From NCBI RefSeq assembly GCF_963678635.1, contig NC_087070.1, forward strand, positions 4,872,539-4,936,538: DNA of 64,000 bases, given 5' to 3'. Shown one piece after another: positions 1 through 13,000 of this stretch; the first letter of the stretch is position 1; the number at the start of each line of letters is the position of its first letter. The notes beneath the pieces are model-generated. The model saw nothing but the letters and a program-made list of their open reading frames with translations. It was not told the origin of the DNA and made no database searches. The stretch is from Symsagittifera roscoffensis (taxonomy: Eukaryota > Xenacoelomorpha > Acoela > Convolutidae). Both the position numbers and the translations under genes were made by a program.

Positions 1-814
1 ACATTGGACACTCAGAACAAACGAACGAGTAAACGGCAAAAGTGTGTAGTCAAAATGGAACAAAACTTGAAAATAAAAACTTCCTTTAGACCTTCAAATC
101 TTTAAGATTCTAGGCTAATGTTTTTCGGCGAAAAACGCAAACCCAAAACGCAATGGTTAGCAACATAAAGCAGATGGCCAAAGCCTAAAGACTCGACATT
201 GTCGATTATTGGTAGAGTATTTCAAAAATCTGCCAAAATTGGTAAAAGTTAGATTTTAGTTTGGTCTAATGCATATTCGGGTTATCTCATATTGCAGTAA
301 CTCAAGATCTACCGCGGTTTTCCATAAGTCAATATTTCAAAAATAATGGCATTTAAAACTTTCTTGAAATGTTTATAGCAATTATGAACAATGCCATTTG
401 AGCCGTAATCTTTTTTGATACCCTTTTCCAGCAATCCAAGTTGTGGTTTTTGTGGGAGACCATCAAATTGGTGTGGTGCTATGAAAAAAATGAACCAATT
501 ATATGTCCGGAAAAATGAGAATCGGATCTAGGCAGGGGGCTACAAAAGCTCGACAAAATGTTGCATCATTTTTAAACCTCCTTCGGAAAAATCACAGATC
601 TGCGCCTGTCTGTAACCGTAACAAATAGTAACTCACACTCAGTGTGTGTGTGTGGGGGGCCTAGGAAATTAGACAAGAAATAAAACAAATTTCACGCAAG
701 TAAATGTCTAAATTCCATCATTTTCTGATCGTCTAATTTGCTTGTCGTCTAATTTCCTAAACTCCGTGTGCTTGTATGCTTGATTTGATTGTGCACTAGT
801 GTTTAGAGTGTTAC
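1..814 (-). other. PPTC7 intron (partial)
   Basis: This stretch is AT-rich with no coding signal in any frame. It contains a GT microsatellite near 640-655 and a foldback pair at 662-676 and 741-759. I infer it is the 5' part of the intron following exon 4. Confidence 0.6.
662..759. repeat. Short foldback: 16-bp imperfect inverted repeat
   Basis: TAGGAAATTAGACAAG at 662-677 is mirrored by CTTGTCGTCTAATTTCCTA at 741-759, with a 3-base interruption. The span of about 100 bp is MITE-like. No target duplication was identified. Confidence 0.5.
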
Positions 815-1028
815 CTGTCGCTGAGTATGCCCCCCGCCGCTTCTCCTGGTACAGGTGGGGGCAGCATGGCCAGTTGGAAGGGGGTGTTGAAGAAGTGCTG
901 CTGCACGGCTGTCCTGTGGACTATGTTGCCCCCTCTCACCACCAGACAGCCGGAGTCGCCCAGATTAGCAGAGTAGAGAGTGTTCCTCAGTCGTTCCAGT
1001 ACCACAATACACACTGTGCTACTGCCAA
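815..1028 (-). CDS. PPTC7: PPTC7 exon 4
   Basis: This exon starts after a GTGTTTAG acceptor. It encodes [13 protein letters not shown], then [31 protein letters not shown] and EAAGGILSD. It ends at a GTAACA donor (814-809). The next exon, which would start near the FDVQLGD region, is not found in 1-814 and probably lies outside the window. Confidence 0.92.
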
Positions 1029-4000
1029 CTAAACACCATGCGAACATATAGAGACGAACAACCAAGCAGTCAGTATATTGGAACAATCAGGAATATTTAT
1101 GTAAATCATATTTAGCTAGTATTAAGGATTCATCAGATTAAAGTAAAAGCAAGGCCCTAATTAAGTAGCACAGAAGAAAAAATAAACCAACAAAAAATAT
1201 CTGAAAACGGCTAATTCAAATTTTTCTAGGTTGGATGGGTTTTCACAAAAAAACAGGCTTCTACTTCTATTGTTTAGATTACATAAGTAATTATATCGAA
1301 ACATCACGAAAGCCATAAATACGTCTATAAATTATAAATTCTTTCGAAGCGTCGAATCCGCTTTGAAAAATTAGTTTGCGAATTGAAAAATCACCGAACG
1401 CCAAAAATCTCTCCCCGCGATATTTCTTAAATAGTTAGTAGCTATCAAAAGCCAACTCTTCATCATGATTGAACGAATTTTATCAAATTGTAGTATTTTA
1501 CAAACGTGTACTACCCTTTTTAGAGAAAAATCACAAATCTCTTCTACAAGAAAACCTTTCACTTTTTAATCACCAAAATTATGCATGCTCAATAGCTTTG
1601 TTGTTGATTTTTGAAAATTGACATGTAGATAAATGATTTAAAACTACTCGTTTTTCAAAAATGAGACAAAAGCAAGTAAAAAAATGCCTAGTTAAAACAT
1701 TTCGAATGCTAGATCCGCCAAATTTTTTTTATCCATATTGCCTGAATGAAGTCCAACCTTAGGTTAAAATGACAAGAAAACCCATTTTTAACGTCTAAGT
1801 AGTATGGAAGCCAAAAAAAGCGCCATTTTAGTAAACAATACTTGTCCGAGCGCGCGTAGAAAAAAAACGGTAGTCAAAAAACTTCGAGTCATAAAGCATT
1901 AGGAAGTTTTATGCGCCCCCACAAAAAGCACACACGCCCATGAAACAAATTTCGCTTTTCGAAAAAGCAATAGGAGGAGACTATGTCGATATAACATAAG
2001 GAGAAACTTTTGAAGGCAAATAACCATTTTCAGCCAAACAATTGAAATTACAAAAACATCGTAGTTGGTAAATTTTCGAGCAACATAAACAAAACAAACT
2101 TCGAGACAGAGGCGAAAAAGCATTTCTTAAACACAAGGGACAGAACACCACAAATTATCTGCAAAAAGCAAATATAAAATTAAAAAACATTTGAAAACAT
2201 TGCCGTCTTCTTGAATCGAACATACGCCCTTCAAACACAGAGCCTTATTTTCGAAAAACTGTTCCAACAACGATTGATATTGTCAAACATTATCCATCAA
2301 AAAATTGGATAAAACGCATGCTATTAAATTGCTATGCAATATAGCAAAACCCCGTAAATTAACCGGATAAATAAAATCCAAATATGCTGCAAAATCTCTG
2401 TCTTTTGGTTGGCAAAAACAGAGCTGAAAAGAGAAATTGCGATGATTTAGTGATTGTAATCGACAGTGTTAGCTTCGAAAAAAACTATGCTCTGATTTGA
2501 TAAAAAAACACAAGTTTAACACAAGGCGAAGCTTCGCGAACACCAGCGAGAACACGACAAAAAGCAGCTCTAGAAAATACAATAAGAAAAAATAGAAATA
2601 AGCCTCAAATCAGCAAAAATTCGGTTGGGTCTAGGTTTCGATCTGCGACCTATTGAAATCAAGACATCTTGAGTCTCACAAACCAACCACGCAAGCTTAA
2701 ACACCGACAAACACTAGTCACGAATAAAGCAGCTACATATGCCAATAAACTGCCAATGCAATTCAGCAAAAATGGCACCAATTACAAATAAACACAACTT
2801 TGCAAGTAATAATTTGAAATATAACAAACTGAAGGCATCCACACTAACTTGGATGTGGAGCAAAGCATAAAACCACGTTATATATAAAATATATACATTT
2901 CAAAAGTTTGCTATATTTATTTAAATGGAATATTTCTGCTATCGAGTTTTCATTATTATGCTGTTTGAAACAAACAGCTTTTTCGGTTCATTTGATGAAT
3001 TAAAAATGCATCAACTGTGTTAATTTATTAACATTCGAATTTCAAAGCACATGCTATCAAAAAGCTGTTAAGGTGCCCGAAAAGTAGCACCAAAATTTGC
3101 GACTTAGGTTAGAAAAAAAGAAGGCTCTTAATATTACAATAAGCTGACGTTTGTGTAATGACCAGTTTTCGAGAAATTTGATGAAGGCTGAATTTGCTAA
3201 AATAATGTTTTATACCAATGAAAGTTCCAAATTAGAACCTCAAATTATCCTGTTAGGTGCCATTTTATGCAAAGAAACAAAATATTAATTTGCAATGCTT
3301 TTATAATTACGCTAATAGTTTCATCTTTTTTATCCGCGGAAAAACCAAACGTAGCCAAGATAGAGTTGGAAAAGAGTCAATAACGCAAGTAAACAGAAAA
3401 TTTTTTTAATGCTTTTTGAAATTCAAAATAAACAAAAATTTTGGCTTTGAAGCTCTTTGAATTTCAAAAACAGTTTACGATTGGCATTTTTTTTTGATAA
3501 AACAAACCCAATTTCAGAAAACTGTATAATGGATAAAATTTTTACTCAGCTATAAAATCTGAAAAATAAATTTCACTGTCGAAACTAGAATTCGATCAAA
3601 TTTTTCGTGACCTCCACACTGTTGAACTTCAATGGTAGAGTTTGCCTTCTTTTTCACAACGGAAATGGAAAGAACTTCGAAAAAATCAAAAGTCAAACCG
3701 CAAAAAAAAATCTAAAAGTACCGTGATCAAGTTTAAAAAAACCAAAAAATTATCAAGAATTATATAAGAGTCTTCACTCCGTTCATCGACTCCAAAAAGT
3801 AACAAAAAGGATATTCTTCTAAAAACTTGCGATACTAATGAAACTTGCGGATGTTAAAAAAATGATCCTGAAAAAAATTATTCCCAACAGATTTGAGGAA
3901 CAAAAATGATTTATCTTTGTTTCATTATTCTCTTATACACTTATGATTCTCAAGGCTCATTTGAAAAAATCAATTCGGGGAATTTTAAAATTTATTGAGG

Positions 4001-7000
4001 CTTAAAAAATTGCTATCAAAACAAGATCATTTTTTCCGGATAATTTCAGATAAAAATCTCATTGAACTGCTTTTTTACACTACTAAAACAGAAAAACACG
4101 CAACAGTGAAATTTCGTTCAAAAAATCACCAATTAACTTTCACAACCATAAGATGCGAAGTTCCATCTGAGTGATACATAGGTAGATAGATAGATGATGA
4201 CTAACTAATGGGTTGCTTCATGTCAGCCATGGCGTCGTAGCCCCCACTGAGGATGGAGGAGGGGTTGTGGGACTGGAATCTGCCCTCCTTCACTACCCGC
4301 TCACACTGTTGCATGAGGTGTCGGGGGAACACACTCGCATCCACCCCGTAGTCCCGCCATCCGCCAACACCGTCCGCCACTCCTGCATAAATGAATACAT
4401 TTGTTGACATATATTTGTACTAATACGAGCACATAGATAACCACTTACTCATCATAGACAAAAAATACATTAAAAAACCACTTATCACTCGCGCTCCTCG
4501 CTTGGGTTTATACCGTCTTCGAAAATTGAAGTTTCAAATAAACTTCAGCAGAAAACAATTCGCTTCACTGACAAATCATAAGGTAGCAGGTCCTAGTTTC
4601 TTTGATAGCACATTCACAGGATACGTAGAGTTGGCTGAGGTTCCTCCTTTCAAATTATTACAGTTACTATTTTGGAATCCCAGAACCATGTTCATTGCAA
4701 GAACCATAAATTATTTCCAGTAAACCGAACGGCGATTTTCAGGTTGCTACGGGTACTGAATAACAATAACATTGAGGTTGTTATCGCGAACATGTTTCTA
4801 ATTTTTATCATATCCCGAGAATAAATGCAATTAATTATTTCGCTCAACCCAACCCAACCCAACTCTTTGATACCTCAAGCTATCTTTTTGGTCCCATCTT
4901 TATTCAACACGCTCCTGTATATTCCACAAAAAAACAGAAACATTCATTCAGCGTCTCTTCTTTACTACCCAATTTCTTTGGTATTGCAATACAATTTGCT
5001 CGCGCATTCATTTCTTACAAGTTGACCATGGATATGACAGACCTTTGATTGGCAAGAAAGAAGAGCCATACAAACAAAGCGTGTATTTTGGGCTGGTTAA
5101 AACTCTTTGGCTTGTTATCTAGCGAACATAAAAGGAACATGTAAAAACGATTTAGAGCACGAGAATTTTGGGATAGGCAAGGCAGCTCAGATTATGTTTT
5201 CAACATTCAATCCAACACCACGCAAATATTATATACATTGTCGACCTAAGCCTCCATTTGGAGTAAAAAAGCATCAGAACAGGAAAAAAGGCTTCAGAAA
5301 TTGCAGTCCACCGGATTGTATTTAAACACTGTTACATGTCTGAGAAAGTAGAGCTGTCTAGCATAGTAGTCCATTTTTGGTACATAAATGATGAAGCTTA
5401 AAAAACCTGTCGATAGAACTATTCGTCTGTTTCTAATGCAGATATCGCCAATTGCAATGCAAAGCAGAGCAACTTTCGTAACGCTTTCTCAAGTGAGAAT
5501 AATCTAAGCAAAAACCGGATTAAGTTAACATCCTCTTCTCCCTCCTTGGGGGAGGATGTTAACTTGGTCCCAATCTATCAGAAAAAGACACGATTCTCGT
5601 CCGTGACTGAAAAAGCATTTTATGACCTTTAAATTATGTCAGACACGTCTGAATTAATAGTTTCACACGCATCGGTTGTCTCAAAAATTAGACACACCAT
5701 CTAATAAAGAAAAACGTAACGGCAGGCTGCCCTACTGTTGATGAAAAACACAGTTAGGGAGGTAATCATTAAATATATATCCCCATTTTGAGATTTCTCT
5801 GAGTTTCAGTGAGGCTACTTCTTGATATCAGTTGATATCTATGAGAGATGTCCATGTTGGATTTTTCTAACAAGCCAACTTTTCCGGATGCTACCATAGA
5901 TTTAGGGACACATTATGAATTTGACACTTAGTCACTATAAATTTCGATTAATAAGTAGGTAAAAAAGAAAAAAGAAGCACTAATATGTGCGTCCTCAGTC
6001 TATTTTGAACACAATATGATGACCACACTTCAGAATAAAAATGTCTTGACTCTACTATAGGTTCCAAATCTTGCAAGGAAATTTGTAATCAATCAGCACG
6101 TGCCCATTACAGTTATTTTTATTTTTCTGCTTTTTGAAGTTTACAGTAACATAGGAGCAAAACAGTTAATGCGCATCTTCGGGTTTCCACTTGAGTTTCA
6201 CTTTTCTTCCAAGCATTACCAGCAACCAAAACCTCGCTTTCATAAAGCAATCAAACAAAATTTTTGAAATTGTTTTTGGAACTTGGCCCATATTTTCAGC
6301 CTGCGATGTTCTTAACAATTACCCCCTCCCCCTTCAAGAATTTTCGACCAATCAGAATGCAGCAAAATTCGTATTGTAAATCGAACGCTCTTGTGCTAGC
6401 TAACTACTTTCATTTACAGAGAGTGGCAATTCTTTAATAGATACCATACGGGGGGCGATTGTTAAGTAGATCCCCAGCCTGCAATATTGACTGGATAATC
6501 TTACCCCATGGATTACACGCAAAAAACGGTAAATTCAGGGCAACCAAATTGAATTTTCAAAACACCCCACGCCCAAATTTTTTTGTTGGTTTTGGATCAC
6601 AACACTAGCAAGGGTTGATTAAGACAGAGGCTAGGTTTTTCATATAGAGGAGACGATTAAAACTCAAGTAGTCGACAATTCACTATTAACAGTCACCATA
6701 TACCATGGCCACGCCGTTCTCTCTACATATCGCTTCAACTGTCTCTTGTGCTGATTGAGAGCCCAATTGAATTGGGTGATTGATGGGGGGCAAAGTGAGT
6801 GTACCTGTGGTGATCTGTCTCGTGGCCCAGTTGGTAACAGTGGGGGTGCAGTTTGGGGGTCACCTGACTGTGAATCTGCTCCCCACAGAAAAGGAGAACC
6901 CTTTCGAGAACTACGAGAGCGGGGATGGGGTCGAGCAAGAAGAGACATACGGTGAGAGAACAAAACCCAACTTCACCCACTTTTCAATTTCATTCAGACT

Positions 7001-10000
7001 CAGCGAATAAACTTCAATTGTTTATGATTTCATCTTATTTCTTAGTCTACATCAAGAAATCTCATCAACAAATGATCAAAACAACATTAAAATATTGTTG
7101 TTCTGATGATTTCACAAAGCAGAAAGAAACAATTTTTTAGAATGGATTTTATCAAGCGAATAAACCTAACAGTCGCCGAATGTGATATTAGATGACGGCA
7201 TTTTCAGTCTCGTCTCTGGTTATAAATAGACACTTCAAGAGTAAAGTTACATTGAAATGCGTGTGAAGAACTTTGACACAGGCGAAGCAGGGCTTCGCAC
7301 CATTTGCGATGCAACTCAAACACGAAAAAAACGAAGCGGAGGCCACTAAGTCGGAAAAAATCTACATTAAAAAACTATAAATCTACAATCATAGCCAACA
7401 GACAGTTGGAAAAGAGTCAGTCAATGAACACAAGGAAAGAGAAACAAATGATTTGTTTTTTGAAACAACTTCAACTTAAAAACTTCAAAAAGAAAAACAT
7501 GGCCTTTTTGAATTAAAGCTTAAAACTTGTCGAATTTTAAGAACAATTTACTACTGACACATTCTTGATAGAATTAACTCAATTGGAAAAAAAAACTCGA
7601 CCGACAGCGAAAATTTTTAGCCTGCTGTAAAATCTAAAGACTAAAATCCACTTTCGAACCTAGAAGTCAAATTTCAAAATGAAAATATATGACCTTTTTG
7701 AATTAAAGCTTAAGGTTTACAAAAGTGAAATTTAATCTCGAAAAATTTAGGTTTTTCCTTATAAAAAGAAAATTCAAGTATTAAGTACCCAGTAGAAAGC
7801 AGGCCTACCAACTTTTATAAAACGAAATATGAACCTGGGACCAAACCTTGAAAAACTTTATATGAACCTAAAAGAGCATAACTTTTAGAAAAACATGGTC
7901 AATTAAACCATTTATTTCTTGACAAATATTGAGTCAATGACAACTGCAGACTGTTGATCCAATGTGACCAAAGAAACAGTTCGTTGCTTATGGAGCAGTT
8001 CCTTCTTCTTTTCAAGAGCTTCAAGAGCTTTTTTTAGCCGCTTCAATGCTAGAATCAATTTCGTTCAGCTGGTTCTTGAGAGCTAAAGGAGTCATTCGCT
8101 TGAAAACATGCAGTTCCTCTCGCAAATCTTCAGCATGCCTCTTTTCCGTGAATTTTCTTTTACATTCGACTCAGTGGATTTCTTATATTCAGAAGCTGCT
8201 TGGCGAACTGTCACATAACTCAGCTCGAAAATTGAACGCCTTTTCGAAATCTTCGCGGCTAAAGACTTCCTGAATGATACGCACACTGCCGTATGTTTCT
8301 GGCAAAAAACAGTTCTGGTATTGACTCTAAGCGAACTTCAAGCGCGAGAACCCTAATTCGGTGTTCATGTTATGTGGGCAAACTAGCAACACAAACTCAC
8401 ATAAAGATCCCAAAGACTTCCACTATTGCAACAGTGATTTCTCGAAGCACTCTCGCAAGGATAAGTTTCAATTCAAACACAGCTTAGCAGCAGCAAACTG
8501 GTCTAGGACATCCACACTCATTAGGCCGAAAAAATTAGCCAATCGGGCAATTTTGGGAGGAGATTCAATCTCCGAAAGCTGCATGAAAACAATATGACAA
8601 TTCTTAGTCAGAGAGTTGACAAGGAAAGGTTGAAACCTTTTGAGCAAAACTTGTAACTGCAAAGTTTGTTCCATGACACAATCATGGACTGTTTTACATG
8701 CTTCTCAAGCGAATACAGAGCCGACTGAACTATAGGAACATTTGAACAGAAAAGTTTTATGTTCACAGGCGGGGCACAACAACTCTGCTACTGTTTTTCT
8801 TGTAGAGATCGGTAGCATACTTCTTAGGGTTTATATCCAAAGACAACCCGATAAGTTGTAGAAGTTGACTAGCCACTATCAAAATCAAGGACAGTTGATC
8901 ATGCAGTCAAACTAGGGCCCTGCAAAGCTTTTGTCAGATTATAAATAGGTTTAACATGAAGAACTGTCTGATCCAAATGGACCCCCAAGTTTTTGAACTT
9001 CAGAATATCTTTCAGATGCTGATCGTCACACAATCATCGTACTACAGTTATCAGTCATTGCGTATAGCACTTTGTGAAGTGGAAGGTCGAAAAATCCGAG
9101 AGCATCAATAGTTGCATCAAATATAATCTGCGATGACACGAGCTTGAAATCAGAAAGCGATTTGGTATTTGTAGACACATAAGAGTCAGCATTAACATTG
9201 ACAATTAATTCCATGGTCCTCAAACATCGATTTTTTTCGAACACCGTCCACATAGTAAACAACCCAGAGTTCAACCCTTGTTTTACCATTATAAGATGCT
9301 TCGTCGAGATGAATACCGACGAACTTGTCTTTGACTTCAGTTTTCAAAATAGTGCGAGCGTATAGGGCTATTCCGTGAACTGCCACATAGGTTGCTTTCG
9401 TCTTTCCACATTTAATATTAGCGTGGCCCGAATCGGGAAACATTTGTTTGTACTTCCCGCTAGCACTGGATGCCGAATCACTGGAAGCGAAAGACTGGCC
9501 GTTCACTACATTATCAAGAACATGAATAATAAGCGCTCTCAATCTGAGAAGCTGTTGCTGTCCTAATGTGGGGAGTTGCAGCGCGCGCAGTTACCGCTTT
9601 CTTGTGGAGCTGAGTCTCTTCATGTTGCTTTAGATCGAATCGCCCATGTGAAATCCGAAAAACGCGATTATCCAATTTGCATCGGACTTGGTCCTGGTTC
9701 TCTGCTTTGGCCCAAGAAAACCCCTCGAGTAGAGCTGATGACACAGTACATTTTCCCATTCTCTGAAAAAAATCAACTTTCGAAAAAACGAAGGTATAAA
9801 AAACCTATATAAAATAGACGCACTACGTGTAACTCATTAAAAACAATTAATAACATGAAATATGGACTCTGGCTCAAATATGAAACAAATATGAACCATA
9901 TGAACTAGTTCAAATAAAATGAACTAGTTGGCAGGCCTGGTAGAAAGCATTCAGCGAATCGTAAACAAGCGAGTCAAATTTTTGTGAAGGAGGAAAATTG

Positions 10001-13000
10001 GAACAATTTTTACGCTGTAGTCTAGGCAGATATAATATTTTCAATTTTTTGCAACAATAAAGAAACATAGCCAATCGAGGATTGGAAAAGAGTAATAAAC
10101 ACAAGTAAACATTGAATTAAATCAATTTTCAAATTTCAAAGAAAAAATAGATGCCTTTTATGATTGGCACTTTTTAGATAACATTCACCCAATTTGAGTA
10201 AACTGGATCATCAAGTAAAGTTCTGATTCCGCTGGAAATCAAAAAATTAAATTCCACTTTCGTAACAGGAAATCGTTCACATTTTTTCGGGCCATTTCCA
10301 CGTTCATATTTGGAGAGTGCTATTTACGTCACTTTCAGCAGACGAACTTCAATTGAACTCAAAAAATGCATATACACCTAGGTGAATTCATAAATCCATT
10401 AATATGTATGAATGCACATCTGTAGTTATTAGAGACTTTTCTGCAGATTTTAAAAACTGTCCTCGAAAAAAAACCAAGAAAAAATCAATACGACCTATAA
10501 AAGAGTCTTCACGACGTTCATTACCACTAAAATTTCAAAATCTTCATAAGACGCGTTATATTGCTTTTTGAATAAAAAAAGAAACTCCGAGACCCAACGA
10601 AAAATCAAAATAACTTCCAAAATTGTTTTAAAAAAGTTTTAACAAATACAAAATGCACATAAACTTAAATACATTGAAATATTTTCAATTATAGTAGGAA
10701 ACCAAAGGAAAATTTCGAACTATGACAATCAAACCGACAAACAATTGAGATTTTCCACACGCGGAACAATTTGTTAGCAAAAAAACAGGCTCTGATCGAA
10801 TTCGAATTAGACACTTGTCTTCACAGCAATTTGCGTTTTCTGTACGCCACATGAGCGGATAAACGCTTTGATTTTGATAAGATATGAACTGAGAATTCAA
10901 ATGATTCTGTAAAAACAATTGAAAGTCCAAAAAAAGTCTGGACTCCGATTTGATAACGCCAGCTAATCGCAAGCGTAACTAAGCTTTAACTGTTTTAGAA
11001 GATTTTAGGATGCTATTATACCATAGTTTAATTGTACCATAGTTTAAACTTTTTCAAAAACCAAAACAAGACTTCACAAATGAAAAAATACAAAGCCGGC
11101 ATTTCTTGTTTCTGTTTAGAACTTCAAATAAGGAGCCGTAAGTCCCAAAAGACAATCTACAACTTGTTTGGACTCTTTCGACCAGAATTGGGAAACTACG
11201 CGAAGACAGTCTCTAAATTACAAATGACACGATACGATTACCCTGGAGGTGCAGTTGGAAATGGATCCAGGACAGTGATGCCATTTAAATAAATTTTAAA
11301 GCCTTAATATCAATTTCAAGATGAACATGGTTTTAAAAGATCATTTAGTTAATAATCTAGATTACAAAATCAGTAGCTCAATAGTTAAATTCTGAATTTG
11401 ATCCTTTCAAGGATTCTGCATTTAAATGAATAAACAAAAAACGGATCATTTGACGGATTCTTTAAAGGAATCTTGAAATGATCATCACTCATCCAGGGAC
11501 TACAACTATGGCGAGGAATACGAATCACCCATTTTTGGCATCTGGGCAATGGACTCGAAAAAATACAAGTCAGACCAGCCTTTCATGTCCAGAATATTGG
11601 CAGCCAGAGCTTTTCTGGGTACTCGTTCAGGATGATTTAGTCTACCCCCAAACATCCTACCGGATTGAGATTTTTTTTACAAAAAAAAAACATTTGCATA
11701 CGGACATTAATCTAATAAGATTTTCTAAGGAAGCAAAAGTTCAGAAACTTCATTTGCAGTTTAATTCATTCTCCGCGAAAATGGGAAAACTGAATAAGCG
11801 TTCAATTCAAATTGAATTCTGAACTGACATCCTAAGGAACGAATACATTCTAAACGAGTACTTGACTGTTTCTGGTCATTTCTAATATTGTTGGTGTGAC
11901 CATCCTGCTTTTACTGATTCTTCTGCTGGTTCCTTCGTGTAAAAAACGGGAGAAAGCAATACAGGTAATCATCTGGTTCCTTCAATTTCGCAGTGGATCT
12001 AATTTGCCTACACATACAAAATTGAAGTTTTAAGTTCAATCATCGCCTTTTTTATACTTAACCGAAAAAAAATCACCCATATTGAATTTTAGAAATAGAA
12101 ACTGTTTCATTTTTAGTTTCATTTTACACAGAAAAATCAACCTCGGAAAAATATTACATTGAAGTGAAGCTGTTATCGCACAGCTAAAGTATAGCCAATA
12201 TACAATTGCAAAACCGAATTTGGCTTCTGACTGAGATGTGGTGTTTCAACGTAGGTTCACTCTTTGTTGTTTCGACTAGGTGGTCACAGGTGCTCTCATC
12301 ATAGTACAGTTCTACACTCTGATGGCAGCAGCATGGCTGTTCTGTGTGTTGCGGATGTTGCAGATGCTACTGCCTGTGGTGCTAGTAGTGGTCGCATTCG
12401 GAATCAACAACCTAGGTCGGTCTCTTCGATAACTCTCACATAAATCACAAACTGTTCTCTTTGAAGTAAAGCTGCATTAGAAATTCTAGTTTCACTAACA
12501 CTGCCATTACTATACCTCGCTGGCAAATAAATTTTAAAAATCATCCATTAAATTTTCGGCGCCATCTTATTATTGCTTTTTTCCTACAATTTCTATGACT
12601 TTTAACCTGTCCTTAAAAACGTTAGATAAAAAATGTCTCAAGGGACATTAAATCAACGTTTCTGTTCGAAGCCATTGATATCATCATTGATCAGACCTGA
12701 CAGTTTATATTTTCTTTCTATGCAAATGATGCGCTTCGCATACTCTCGTTGTTCTGTTTCCACCCAAGTGCAGTATTCCTCACGTGGGTCTCCGTCCACC
12801 TCTCAGTTCCCTACATCAGCAGGCGGCGCAGGAAAGTGACTGGGGTGGGGAGGATTTTGCTTATCATGGCCACAATATGTGCCGCTGCTTCGCTCTTACT
12901 CAACATCGCATGGGTATTCCTCAAGTCGCCCAACTTCACCAAGAGTGGAGCCAAAAGCAAGTATTAAGCAAGGTTACAATTGTACACCACTCTTTTATTT

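Larger units (their letters stand above)
6952..11496 (+). other. First intron of the nested gene
   Basis: This 4.5-kb AT-rich interval contains the hAT-like relic (about 7900-9760), two dispersed-repeat copies (about 7390-7690 and 10070-10560) and a short GCGAAGC...GGGCTTCGC repeat near 7278-7320. No host exon is convincing, though a microexon could be hidden here. Confidence 0.5.

Noticed and set aside
6664-6980. Minus-strand ORFs over the nested gene's first exon
   Set aside because: They are antisense shadows. The plus strand has the signal-like start and a donor site.
9375-9812. Plus-strand ORFs across the hAT relic
   Set aside because: The minus strand carries the transposase-like motifs in order. 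The plus frames have none.
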